From CAMDBL01 sp964498125 (GTDB lineage: Bacteria; Pseudomonadota; Alphaproteobacteria; Rhizobiales; Hyphomicrobiaceae): DNA of 64,000 nt. The notes under the pieces are model-generated. The model ran no database searches, had not been told where the DNA came from, and was given only the letters and a program-made list of their open reading frames with translations. Below are positions 36,492-44,652 of the stretch, piece after piece (position 1 is the first letter of the stretch; each line of letters begins with the position of its first letter). A program made the position numbers and the translations under genes. The stretch covers positions 44,739-108,738 of the forward strand of contig CAZCGE010000027.1 of NCBI GenBank assembly GCA_964498125.1. Reading direction: 5' to 3'.

Positions 36492-37298
36492 CTACTCCGC
36501 CGGCGCGATGGTCGCGTCGGTCTGGCCGCTGCGCTTCAGGCCGTCGGCGATGAAGCCTGAAGCCTTCATCTCCTCGACGAACCCCCGCAAGTAGGCTGCC
36601 GCCGCCGTGCGGCCCTTGGGCGTGCCCATCGCCTGGCGGATCACCTGGAAGCGGCCGTCCATGATGCGCATGTTGGGATCCGTGCGGGCGTAGACCTGCA
36701 GCGCCTGGCGCACGCCGGCAACCGCCTCCAGCTTGTCGGCCAGGAACAGATCGATCATGGCGCGGCCGCCGCCGGTCTGGGCGCGCACCAGCGTGGCGTT
36801 CGTCAACGTGCGCGTCAGGTACAGGTCGTAGGCGGAGCCGCGGCCGACAGCGATGCGGATGCCCGGCTTGTCGACGTCGTCGATCGCCTTCAGGGGCGAA
36901 TCCTTGAGCACCATGTAGGTGCCCTCGATCAGCACGTAGGGCGTGGTGAATTCGATCTCGGCGGCGCGCGCGGGTTCGATGGCGATGAAGGCGATGTCCC
37001 AGGCGCCCGATTTCAGACCCTCGAAAACCTTGCCGGCCGCTTCGAATGGCACGAGGTCGAGCGGCAACCCCGTACGCCGCGCAAGTTCGCGCGCCAGATC
37101 GACCGTGACGCCGCGCGGCTCCTGCGGCGTGCCTTGCGCCAGCACGGCGTTGCCGAGGTTGATGGCCGCACGCAGGCGTCCCGTTGGGGCGAGATCCTTG
37201 ACGACTTCCAGCGTCGGGGCCGTTCCGGCCGGCTGGGCCAGAGCCAAGCCAATCGACAGCGCAGTCATGAATGCGGCGAGGACGGTTCTCGGAAGCAC
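36492..37298 (-). CDS. Amino-acid-type ABC transporter substrate-binding protein
   Basis: Periplasmic solute-binding protein of family 3 (SBP_bac_3), 268 aa. Signal peptide at residues 1-21 (ALSIGLALAQ). GRLRAAINLGNAVLAQ, then DLARELARRTGLPLDLV and GAWDIAFIAIEPARAAEIEFTTPYVLIEGTYMV follow the family pattern. No permease or ATPase gene is adjacent, so it is an orphan or works with a distant transporter. The ligand is unknown. Confidence 0.85.
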   Translation of the reverse strand: MLPRTVLAAFMTALSIGLALAQPAGTAPTLEVVKDLAPTGRLRAAINLGNAVLAQGTPQEPRGVTVDLARELARRTGLPLDLVPFEAAGKVFEGLKSGAWDIAFIAIEPARAAEIEFTTPYVLIEGTYMVLKDSPLKAIDDVDKPGIRIAVGRGSAYDLYLTRTLTNATLVRAQTGGGRAMIDLFLADKLEAVAGVRQALQVYARTDPNMRIMDGRFQVIRQAMGTPKGRTAAAAYLRGFVEEMKASGFIADGLKRSGQTDATIAPAE

Positions 37299-37365
37299 GG
37301 CGCGTTCCCTTGCTGTTGAAAGACGCTGTCGGACCTCGGCCGCAAGATGGCGGCCTTGCTCCGAC

Positions 37366-38358
37366 CTACTGCGGTGGAACTAAATTCAGCTCCTTCACCA
37401 GTGGCATCAGCTTGGCGACCTGGTCACCGACCACCTTGGCGAACTCGGCTGGAGTCGAGCCGATCGGATCGGCGCCGACCTGCAGCATCCTGGCCCTGAT
37501 CTCGGGATCGGCGACCGCGGACTTGACCACACCTTGGATGCGGTCGATCACCGCTTGCGGCGTGCCGGTAGGCGCGAAGAAGCCATTCCAGCCGCTGAGC
37601 TCCATGTTCGGGTAACCGAGTTCGCGCACGGTCGGCACGTCCGGCAGCAGCGGAATGCGGGTCGGGTGCAGCGTCGCCACCGCCTTGAGGGTGCCCGACC
37701 GGACGTGCTCGAGCGAGGTCGAGAGCTGGTCGCCGCCGAGCTGGATGCGTCCGGCGATCAGCTCCTGCACCAGGGGCGCCGCGCCGCGGAACGGCACGTG
37801 GTCGAGCTTGACGCCCGCGTCGCGCTTGAGCACCTCGCCGACGAGATTCATCAGGCTGCCTGGCCCGGTCGAGCCATAGAATAGCCCGTCTTTCGAGGCC
37901 TTGGCATGGACCACGAAATCCTTCAGGTCCTTCGCCGGCAGCGCGGGCGGCGTCATGATGATGATCGGCACGTTGGCGCCCAGCGACACCGGCGCGAAGT
38001 CCTTCAGGATGTCGTGCTTGGCGCGGCCGGCCAGCGTCAGCGACACCGAGGTGGTCGGGAACGTCAGGTTGTGGAACAGCAGCGCGTGGCCGTCCGGCGC
38101 GGACTTGGCGATGTTGTCGGCGCCGATCGAGCCGCCGGCGCCGCCCATGTTCTCGACGATGAAGGTCTGGCCAAGGGCAGCCTGCAGCTTGATGGAGAAC
38201 AGGCGCGCCAGCATGTCGGTGGTGCCGCCGGCCGGGAACGGCACGACGATGCGTACCTGCTTGGACGGGTAGGCCGACTGCGCAACAGCTGGACCCGCAA
38301 ACTGGATCAGCATCAGCGCCGCGGCGCCCGAAATCACGCAACGACGATTGACAGCCAT
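37366..38358 (-). CDS. Tripartite tricarboxylate transporter substrate-binding protein (Bug/TctC family)
   Basis: 330 aa. Signal peptide through about residue 27 (VAQSAYPSK). The Bug signature VRIVVPFPAGGTTDMLARL and QTFIVENMGGAGGSIGADNIAKS is clear, with DVPTVRELGYP later. ATG at 38358 has GAGGGG upstream. No TctA/TctB membrane genes are nearby; orphan Bug proteins are common in proteobacteria. Ligand unknown, probably a carboxylate. Confidence 0.9.
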   Translation of the reverse strand: MAVNRRCVISGAAALMLIQFAGPAVAQSAYPSKQVRIVVPFPAGGTTDMLARLFSIKLQAALGQTFIVENMGGAGGSIGADNIAKSAPDGHALLFHNLTFPTTSVSLTLAGRAKHDILKDFAPVSLGANVPIIIMTPPALPAKDLKDFVVHAKASKDGLFYGSTGPGSLMNLVGEVLKRDAGVKLDHVPFRGAAPLVQELIAGRIQLGGDQLSTSLEHVRSGTLKAVATLHPTRIPLLPDVPTVRELGYPNMELSGWNGFFAPTGTPQAVIDRIQGVVKSAVADPEIRARMLQVGADPIGSTPAEFAKVVGDQVAKLMPLVKELNLVPPQ

Positions 38359-38447
38359 GGTTTGTTTCCCCTCAATTGGCGCGGCAGGCTTGTTGATTGA
38401 TGGCGACCGTCGCCCGGCGATCACGTCAGGTCAAGTGTCGAGGTGCC

Positions 38448-39167
38448 ATGCCATCGAACTTCAACGCCTTCGGCCAGCCCATCGGCCCGCCGTTGCCGGA
38501 CTGGACACCCCGGCCGCTGCCGCCGCGTGCACCGATGCAGGGCCGGTTCTGCCGGCTGGAGCCGCTCGACGCGGATCGGCACGCGGCTGAACTGTACGAA
38601 GCGGATCGGCGCGATGTCGACGGGCGCGGCTGGACCTACATGTCGGTCGGGCCATTCGCGTCTTTTGCGGATTTTCGCGGCTGGGTCGCGACGGCGACCG
38701 CCAGCGCCGATCCCCTGCATCATGCCATCATCGACCTGGCGACCGGCAAGGCGGTCGGCAGCGCCAGCTTCATGCGCATCGATCCCGCCCCCGGTGTGAT
38801 CGAGGTCGGTTTCATCAAGCTGTCGCCTCTGGCGCAGCGCTCGACCGCTGCCACCGAAGCGATGGCGCTGATGATGGCGCGGGCCTTCGACGAGCTGGGC
38901 TACCGGCGCTATGAATGGAAATGCGACGATCTCAATGCGGCCTCCAAGGCGGCGGCGCTGCGCTTGGGATTCACGTACGAGGGCCTGTTCCGCAACGCCA
39001 CGGTCACTAAGGGCCGCAGCCGCGACACGGCCTGGTTCTCGATCATCGACAGCGAGTGGCCAGCGTTGCAGCGCGCCTTTGCGGCCTGGCTGGCGCCTGG
39101 CAATTTCGATGCGGAGGGGCAGCAGCGGGAGGGGCTGCGGGTAATCGTCGAGAGGGAGCGCCCATAA
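38448..39167 (+). CDS. GNAT family N-acetyltransferase
   Basis: 239 aa, RimJ/RimL-like. After a leader (PLPDWTPRPLPP) comes the acceptor region; IEVGFIKLSPLAQRSTAATEAMALMM and YEWKCDDLNAASKAAALRLGFTYEGLFRN form the acetyl-CoA-binding core and the C-terminal strand. The substrate is unknown. Start at MPSNFNAFGQP by homology. Confidence 0.87.
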   Translation: MPSNFNAFGQPIGPPLPDWTPRPLPPRAPMQGRFCRLEPLDADRHAAELYEADRRDVDGRGWTYMSVGPFASFADFRGWVATATASADPLHHAIIDLATGKAVGSASFMRIDPAPGVIEVGFIKLSPLAQRSTAATEAMALMMARAFDELGYRRYEWKCDDLNAASKAAALRLGFTYEGLFRNATVTKGRSRDTAWFSIIDSEWPALQRAFAAWLAPGNFDAEGQQREGLRVIVERERP

Positions 39168-39303
39168 AGAGACGCATGACATCATGTAGGCATGCACCGA
39201 CGGGTGTGCACCGACGGGTTGGCAAGTCCGGATTTACTTCGTTATCCTTCCTGCCACGGCCCAATCGACCCAACTCTCGAGGCCACATAAGAGGACAGTG
39301 CCG

Positions 39304-39495
39304 ATGCAGTTCACCGTCGGGCTCAAGCTGAAAGGCAAGGCGGATCATATCTCCGTGGCGGCCGAGGACGCGCTGATCGCCGCGCTCAAGGTCAAGACCG
39401 AGCACCCGGAAGCGCGCATCATGTATGTGCGCCCAAGTAACCGTCGCGGCGACGCACGCCACCCGCCGCATGCGGTTGCCAAGGACTCGGGTTGA
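39304..39495 (+). CDS. Small unrecognised protein
   Basis: 63 aa from ATG at 39304, with GAGGA 8 nt upstream; a GTG six nt earlier is in frame. MQFTVGLKLKGKADHISVAA and EDALIAALKVKTEHPEARIMYVRPSNRR suggest a small alpha/beta protein with a basic tail. Good ribosome-binding site and codon use support a real gene. No family recognised. Confidence 0.6.
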   Translation: MQFTVGLKLKGKADHISVAAEDALIAALKVKTEHPEARIMYVRPSNRRGDARHPPHAVAKDSG

Positions 39496-39509
39496 GCGCG
39501 AATGAGGCC

Positions 39510-41579
39510 TTACGGCGCACGAGCCGTCCTCAATTGCTGGCGTAGCGCTGCGCCGTCCGTCACCGGCGCCGAACACGTCATTCCGACGCAGACATAGGCC
39601 GTGACCTTGCCGTCGATGGCCGCCTTACCGGCGAGCGGCGAGGAGGCAGCCAGGCCTGCCGTGTCGCTGACGACCTGCTCGACGGCGCCGGGGAGTGAAA
39701 GGCCCCGGACGGCCTGCGATAGGTCGCGTCGGTTGGCGTCTTCACCGCCCACGATAACGACATGCGTCGGCGCCAGCAGATCGATGCAGCTCGCCAGCAG
39801 GCCACAGTGGCTGAGCGTGTTCTCGCCGACCTCGCCGGCAAAAGCGTCGGGGATTTCGGCGGCGCGGGTGCGGTAACGCTCGTCGCCGGTCAGCAGATAG
39901 AGCTGTACGAGGTTCGTGACCATCATGCCGTTGGCGTTCGGTACGGCGTCGTCGTGCGCCGAGCGCAGGCGGACGATGACGTTGGACGTATCATCGGCTG
40001 ACGTGGCGTAACCACCTGACTCGGCGAGCCAATAGTGCCGGTCGAGGACGTCGACGAAGCCCTGGGCGGCATTCAAATATCGCGTCTGGTTGGTGGCCTG
40101 GTAGAGCCGCAATGCGCCCCAGATCATGTTGGCGTAGTCGCTGGCGGTGGCCGGTGCCTTAGCGCGGCCGGCGCGGAAGGCGTGAAAAAGGCGGGAGGAG
40201 GTGTCTGACCTCTGGTCAGACACCAACGCAGAAACCTGCGACACCGCCATTCGCGTCTCGACAAACGCGAACGCCCGCTCGGCCATGCCGAGCCAGCCCG
40301 GCCGCTCGAAGACCACCGCCGCATGGCTCAGCGCCGCGATCATCAGCCCGTTCCAGTCGGCCAAGACCTTGTCGTCCCAGCCCGGTCGTATTCGACCGCC
40401 GCGGCGCGCCAGCAGGTTGGTGCGCATGCCGGCCAGCCTGGCCTCCTCCTCTGGCGCCAGCAGCTCCAGCGCGCCGAGGCGATTGGGATTGTTGTGGCCC
40501 TCGAAATTGCCAACGGCTGAAATGTCGTAGACGTCGGCGAACCGCCGGCCATCCTCGGGGCCCAGCACCTCCATGATCTCGGCCAGTGACCAGACGGTGA
40601 ACTTACCCTCTTCGCCTTCGGCGTCGGCATCCAGCGATGCCGCAAACCCGCCGCCCTCGGCGATCATCTCGCGCTCGAGCCAGGCCACCGTCTCCTCGAT
40701 GCGGACCTTGAACAGCGGGCTTTGCGTCTCGCGCCAAGCCTCGGTCAGCAGATCGATCAGCAGGGCGTTGTCGTACAGCATCTTCTCGAAGTGCGGGATC
40801 AACCAGCGCTCGTCGACCGAGTAGCGGGCGAAACCACCAGCCAGATGGTCGTAGATGCCGCCCTGGCAGATGTGCGTCAGCGTATTGAGTACGGCTACCT
40901 TGCCATCCTCGTGGCCATAGCGGATGGCGCCGCGCCACAGCAGCCAGAAAAAGCTCCATTGCGGGAACTTCGGCGCGCCCTGCATGCCGCCATGCACGGG
41001 ATCGACGGCGCGCACCATGCGGCCGGTCAGGTCTTTCAGGGAAGCGTCCGTAACGACAAGCCGCTTGCCACTCCTGTCCACCTCCGACAGGGCTTGCACC
41101 AGCGCCTCGGCGTTGTGGGCGACGCGGGCCGGGTCCTCGCGATAGATGCGGGAGACCTCGCGCAGGACATGCTGGAAGCCGGGTCGGCCGTAACGGCTCT
41201 CCGGCGGGAAATAGGTGCCGCCCCAGAACGGACGCGCGCCGGCGTCGAGAAACATCGTCAGCGGCCAGCCGCCGCGCTCTCCCATGCGATGCAGGGCGCC
41301 CATGTAGATGGCGTCGATGTCGGGCCGCTCCTCGCGATCCACCTTGATGTTGACGAACAGCTCGTTCATCACAGTGGCGGTGGTTTCGTCCTCGAAACTC
41401 TCGTGCGCCATGACGTGACACCAGTGACAGGCGGCGTAGCCGATCGAGAGCAGGATCGGCTTGCCGGTCGCTTTGGCTTCCGCCAAGGCCTCGGGACCCC
41501 AGGCCCGCCAATGCACCGGGTTGTCCTTGTGCTGGAGCAGGTAGGGGCTGGTCTCGTCGACGAGTCTGTTTCTGGCCAC
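39510..41579 (-). CDS. Thioredoxin-domain DUF255 protein, YyaL/SPATA20-like
   Basis: 689 aa. An N-terminal thioredoxin-like domain has CHWCHVMAHESFED with Cys51 and Cys54, followed by an (alpha/alpha)6 barrel typical of N-acylglucosamine-epimerase-like folds (GGIYDHLAGGFARYSVDERWLIPHFEKMLYDNA). Function is not established; the family is widespread. Around residues 455-462 the sequence ALVSDQRSDT is encoded by a perfect hairpin that looks like an inserted repeat. It is divergent from mnmE. Confidence 0.92.
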   Translation of the reverse strand: MARNRLVDETSPYLLQHKDNPVHWRAWGPEALAEAKATGKPILLSIGYAACHWCHVMAHESFEDETTATVMNELFVNIKVDREERPDIDAIYMGALHRMGERGGWPLTMFLDAGARPFWGGTYFPPESRYGRPGFQHVLREVSRIYREDPARVAHNAEALVQALSEVDRSGKRLVVTDASLKDLTGRMVRAVDPVHGGMQGAPKFPQWSFFWLLWRGAIRYGHEDGKVAVLNTLTHICQGGIYDHLAGGFARYSVDERWLIPHFEKMLYDNALLIDLLTEAWRETQSPLFKVRIEETVAWLEREMIAEGGGFAASLDADAEGEEGKFTVWSLAEIMEVLGPEDGRRFADVYDISAVGNFEGHNNPNRLGALELLAPEEEARLAGMRTNLLARRGGRIRPGWDDKVLADWNGLMIAALSHAAVVFERPGWLGMAERAFAFVETRMAVSQVSALVSDQRSDTSSRLFHAFRAGRAKAPATASDYANMIWGALRLYQATNQTRYLNAAQGFVDVLDRHYWLAESGGYATSADDTSNVIVRLRSAHDDAVPNANGMMVTNLVQLYLLTGDERYRTRAAEIPDAFAGEVGENTLSHCGLLASCIDLLAPTHVVIVGGEDANRRDLSQAVRGLSLPGAVEQVVSDTAGLAASSPLAGKAAIDGKVTAYVCVGMTCSAPVTDGAALRQQLRTARAP
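40200..40224. repeat. Perfect hairpin inside the yyaL-like gene
   Basis: GGTGTCTGACC at 40200-40210 pairs with GGTCAGACACC at 40214-40224, loop of 3 nt. The GTCTGAC/GTCAGAC core is shared with the GGGGTCAGACCC elements between genes. It sits in frame between two conserved parts of the protein. Confidence 0.65.
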
Positions 41580-41644
41580 GCTGGGCTCCGGCGGACGTTT
41601 TTTAACGGGCTGGTGTCGGCTGCTGCTACGAGTACCTTATAGGC

Positions 41645-43180
41645 ATGGCAGGATCGACCATATTCGCGCTGTCGAGCGCCCCAGGCCGGGCCGCCGTGGC
41701 GGTGATCCGTGTTTCGGGTCCCGCCGCGCACGATTTGCTCGTGGGCCTGGCTGGCGGCCCCCTCGAACCGCGGCGGGCGGCCTTACGCATTTTGCGGCAT
41801 CCGCGCTCCGGCCAGCGGCTCGATCAGGCGCTGGTGCTGTTCTTCGAGGGGCCGGGCAGCGAGACCGGCGAGGATCTCGTCGAGCTGCAGGTGCATGGCG
41901 GGCGGGCCGTGATCGCCTCAGTTCTGGCGGCGCTAGGCACCATTCCCGGCTGCCGCATGGCCGAGCCCGGGGAGTTCGCGCGACGCGCCTTCGCCAACGG
42001 CAAGATCGATCTGACGCAAGCCGAAGGCTTGGCGGACCTCATTGACGCCGAGACCGAGGCTCAGCGACGACAGGCCTTATCGCAAGCCGGCGGAGCGCTG
42101 TCGCGCGTTTACGACGGCTGGCGGGCTCAGGTGATCGAAGCGAGCGCGCTGGTCGAGGCCGCCATCGATTTTTCCGACGAGGCCGATGTGTCGGATGCGG
42201 CGGTCGACAGGGCGGAAGCCGCGGCACGCACCTTGGAATCGGAGTTGAGGACCCATCTCGCGGACGACCATCGCGGTGAAATCCTGCGTGACGGCTTTCG
42301 CATCGTGCTGGCCGGCCCGCCCAATGCCGGCAAGTCGAGCCTGCTGAATGCCTTGGCGCGCCGTGACGTCGCCATCGTTTCGGCGGAGGCCGGCACCACC
42401 CGCGACGCGATCGAGGTGCGCCTCGACCTTGGCGGGCTGCCGGTGATCCTCACCGATACGGCGGGTCTGCGCGAGGCCACGGGGGCCATCGAGCGGGAAG
42501 GCATCCGGCGAACGCTGGAGCGCGCGCGGAGCGCTGATCTGGTGATCTGGCTGACGGACGCGACGGCGCCCGAAGGGGACATGCCGGAGGAAATCGCAAG
42601 CGGTTCCAGCCCGATTCTTCGGGTTTTGAGCAAGGTGGATTTGCTGGGTGCTATGGAATCCCCTCCCCCCTTGCGGGGGAGGGTAAGGGAGGGGGGTGTG
42701 CACGTCCGTCGCCCTCCTGATGCCCTGTGCGCCACCCCAATCCTGCCTCATCATGGGAGAGAAAGTTCTCTTGACGGGGTGGAGTGCGAGAATGGAACCG
42801 GCGCTGGTTACTTACCCCCACCCCCACCCCCTCCCCACAAGGGGGAGGGGAGTAGTGTCGCGCAAGTTGAGGGAGCGGTGTCGATTTCTGCTGTGACCGG
42901 CCAAGGCATCGCCAAGCTGACCCAGCGACTGGCCACCATTGCCGCCGAGCGCATCGGCGGAGGCGGAGAAGCGCCCGTCATCTCCCAGGCTCGGCATCGC
43001 TATCACGTCGCTCACGCGGCGGATGCTTTGAAGGTCTTCTTGTCGCGTTGGCCACCTGATCTGGAACTCCGGGCCGAGGAGCTGCGCACCGCGGCCGCTG
43101 CATTGGGCCGGATCACCGGCCGGATTGACGTCGAGGACGTGCTGGATCAGGTCTTCAGCCGCTTCTGTATCGGCAAGTAA
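41645..43180 (+). CDS. mnmE: tRNA uridine-5-carboxymethylaminomethyl synthesis GTPase MnmE, with insertion
   Basis: With MnmG it modifies the wobble uridine of several tRNAs. 511 aa, about 60-70 longer than usual. Folate-binding N-terminus (TIFALSSAPGRAAVAVIRVSG), helical domain, then the GTPase: G1 GPPNAGKSS, G2 AGTTRD, G3 DTAG, G4 SKVD at residues 329-332, and the C-terminal FCIGK at 507-511 are all intact. Between G4 and the G5-like ISAVTGQGI lies a foreign stretch, residues about 339-403, encoded by an inverted-repeat element and including seven consecutive prolines. The frame is open through it, so a functional protein with an extra loop is likely. Confidence 0.95.
   Translation: MAGSTIFALSSAPGRAAVAVIRVSGPAAHDLLVGLAGGPLEPRRAALRILRHPRSGQRLDQALVLFFEGPGSETGEDLVELQVHGGRAVIASVLAALGTIPGCRMAEPGEFARRAFANGKIDLTQAEGLADLIDAETEAQRRQALSQAGGALSRVYDGWRAQVIEASALVEAAIDFSDEADVSDAAVDRAEAAARTLESELRTHLADDHRGEILRDGFRIVLAGPPNAGKSSLLNALARRDVAIVSAEAGTTRDAIEVRLDLGGLPVILTDTAGLREATGAIEREGIRRTLERARSADLVIWLTDATAPEGDMPEEIASGSSPILRVLSKVDLLGAMESPPPLRGRVREGGVHVRRPPDALCATPILPHHGRESSLDGVECENGTGAGYLPPPPPPPHKGEGSSVAQVEGAVSISAVTGQGIAKLTQRLATIAAERIGGGGEAPVISQARHRYHVAHAADALKVFLSRWPPDLELRAEELRTAAAALGRITGRIDVEDVLDQVFSRFCIGK
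42660..42853. repeat. MITE-like palindromic element inserted in frame in mnmE
   Basis: About 194 bp. The left end (CCCCTCCCCCCTTGCGGGGG at 42660) and right end (reverse complement of a CTCCCCTCCCCCTTGTGGGG type sequence ending at 42853) are inverted versions of each other. The left end holds four G-runs on the plus strand (42675-42696) and the right end four C-runs (42815-42836), both fitting G-quadruplex patterns. Related CCCCTCTCCCC hairpins occur at 58694 and 61097. Confidence 0.8.
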
Positions 43181-43193
43181 ATCCGGAAATATC

Positions 43194-43207
43194 GTTTCAC
43201 GTGAAAC
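43194..43207. promoter_or_regulatory. parS site 1
   Basis: GTTTCACGTGAAAC, the perfect 14-bp core of the bacterial parS site; one more base pair on each side is also symmetrical (C/G instead of T/A). It lies 13 nt after the mnmE stop. ParB encoded at 49186 is expected to bind here. Confidence 0.95.
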
Positions 43208-43292
43208 GGATAGGACGCTGTATTGATCCAGCAACCCGTATGGGCTTTCGACCCGGCCGCCGATGAATGCAGTAAAAAAGGAGTGGAAATGC

Positions 43293-43682
43293 ATGGATCT
43301 CGAGGAGCTGCACGACAAAGGCTTGGCGCTACGCAAAGAACTGGCCGGGGCCGAGTCCGTGGAGGGCCGGATCAAGGCGCTCGGCGACTTCGGTAAGCCA
43401 TTGCAAACAATCATCAATGCCTATGCCTACGGCGACGTCTGGAGCCGCACGGCTTTACCGCTGAAAACCAAGAGCCTGGTGATGGTTGGCATGATGGCGG
43501 CGGCCAACCGCGGCGCCGAGCTGAAGGTGCATCTCACCGGCGCCATCCGCAACGGCTGCTCGGCGGAGGAGATCCAGGACGCGCTGCTGCTGGTTGCCAT
43601 GTACTGCGGCATCCCCGCCGCCAACGAGGCGCATCGAATTGCGGTCGAGGTGATGGGGGAGGGAGGGCTGCAAGACCCGTAG
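43293..43682 (+). CDS. Carboxymuconolactone decarboxylase family protein
   Basis: 129 aa from ATG at 43293; AAGGAG lies upstream, and an in-frame ATG at 43263 is the alternative. AHD-like helical fold: KTKSLVMVGMMAAANRGAELKVHLTGAIRNGCSAEEIQDALLLVAMYCGIPAANEA fits the CMD family, closest in style to gamma-carboxymuconolactone decarboxylase (PcaC). The CxxC of peroxidase members is absent. The stop codon lies at the edge of a palindromic repeat. Confidence 0.85.
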   Translation: MDLEELHDKGLALRKELAGAESVEGRIKALGDFGKPLQTIINAYAYGDVWSRTALPLKTKSLVMVGMMAAANRGAELKVHLTGAIRNGCSAEEIQDALLLVAMYCGIPAANEAHRIAVEVMGEGGLQDP

Positions 43683-43710
43683 GGCGGAATAGGCGAAACC
43701 GTATTCCGCC
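43683..43710. repeat. GGCGGAATA hairpin
   Basis: GGCGGAATA at 43683-43691 pairs with TATTCCGCC at 43702-43710. The preceding GTAGG, shared with the element at 53391, contains the stop codon of the CMD-family gene. Confidence 0.7.
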
Positions 43711-44057
43711 GACGTTGGCGCGACGCGGTGCAATCCGCCAATGCTCGTTTAGCGAGTCCAGCAATCTACTTGTGACCTCCGCACTTGATCGACAAAGCCG
43801 TAGGGAAACTAGAATGTATGGCCACGAAAATTACAGACTTGAATCGGAATGTGGACAAGTTGGAATTTGGCTTGACTGCCGAATCGGCTCATCTTAGAAA
43901 TCGAAAATGTTCAGGGCGACACGGTAATATTCTGCCTGCCGTGGCACCGCGGAATGATATTTGGGCACGCGGGAGCATTTTATGGGGTTAATAGGCAGGC
44001 CCCATCTCTGAACTTACGGCGGCAGGCGCGCTTTGCCCGAAGCGCGCTTGTTTGCGT
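43711..44057. other. Gap with no supported gene
   Basis: AT content rises here. A 68-codon plus-strand frame (43785-43991) contains MATKITDLNRNVDKLEFGL but has no recognisable family and no clear ribosome-binding site. A DnaA-box-like TGTGGACAA lies at 43850-43858. It looks like border sequence of a small acquired segment. Confidence 0.45.
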
Positions 44058-44468
44058 TCATGAGTGGTTCTTGAGTATGTCGCAGCGTTTGAGCCAAGCT
44101 CGCGTCTGCTTTGCTTTCGCACGGTGGAAGCTATCCAGCCATAGTTCAGGCTCATTTCTTGCTCTCTTTATCGCTGCCACAAATCGGCGATGAGAGTCTG
44201 GATCTTGGTAGACACACAGAACAATTTGAGGCTTTCGGCGCTCTCTTAATAGGAGGCCGTCTTTGATGGCAAATGGTATCAACAACAAGTCAAAGTCATT
44301 CACATCAGGGTGCTGGCTGGAGATATGAGTAAGGCTGTGTTTCGATAGATGTACCAACGCTACTGGCAGTCCCAACATCAATCGGATTTCATCGGGAAAT
44401 TCGCCAACAACTATGGGGTTGCGCCGATCTTTCCTCAGGTCATCGATATCCTCCAGCGTTAATGGCAT
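44058..44468 (-). CDS. Possible PBECR-type (barnase/EndoU/RelE-like) nuclease domain protein
   Basis: 136 aa. Residues 40-60 (HLSKHSLTHISSQHPDVNDF) and 110-125 (WLDSFHRAKAKQTRAWLKR) resemble the phage-associated PBECR nuclease families. That assignment is from pattern memory and is tentative. The gene is markedly less GC-rich than mnmE and mnmG on either side and points the opposite way, which suggests recent acquisition between two otherwise neighbouring core genes. Confidence 0.5.
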   Translation of the reverse strand: MPLTLEDIDDLRKDRRNPIVVGEFPDEIRLMLGLPVALVHLSKHSLTHISSQHPDVNDFDLLLIPFAIKDGLLLRERRKPQIVLCVYQDPDSHRRFVAAIKRARNEPELWLDSFHRAKAKQTRAWLKRCDILKNHS

Positions 44469-44652
44469 CCGTGGCTTACTGTCGATAAGAGTTGGCTGGA
44501 GCCTACGACATGTAGGCCGAATCGATGGTCGGAGTAGAACCTAACATGGCATTGTTGCTGGCACATCAAATCGACAGGATTTTCTGAGTTTTGACTGCTT
44601 ATGGCGCTGCTTGTATGACTGGCGCGGCAGGAGCAAGCATCGAGTACCGATA

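Noticed and set aside
43785..43991. 68-codon plus-strand frame as a gene
   Set aside because: No ribosome-binding site, no recognisable sequence and likely border material of an insertion.
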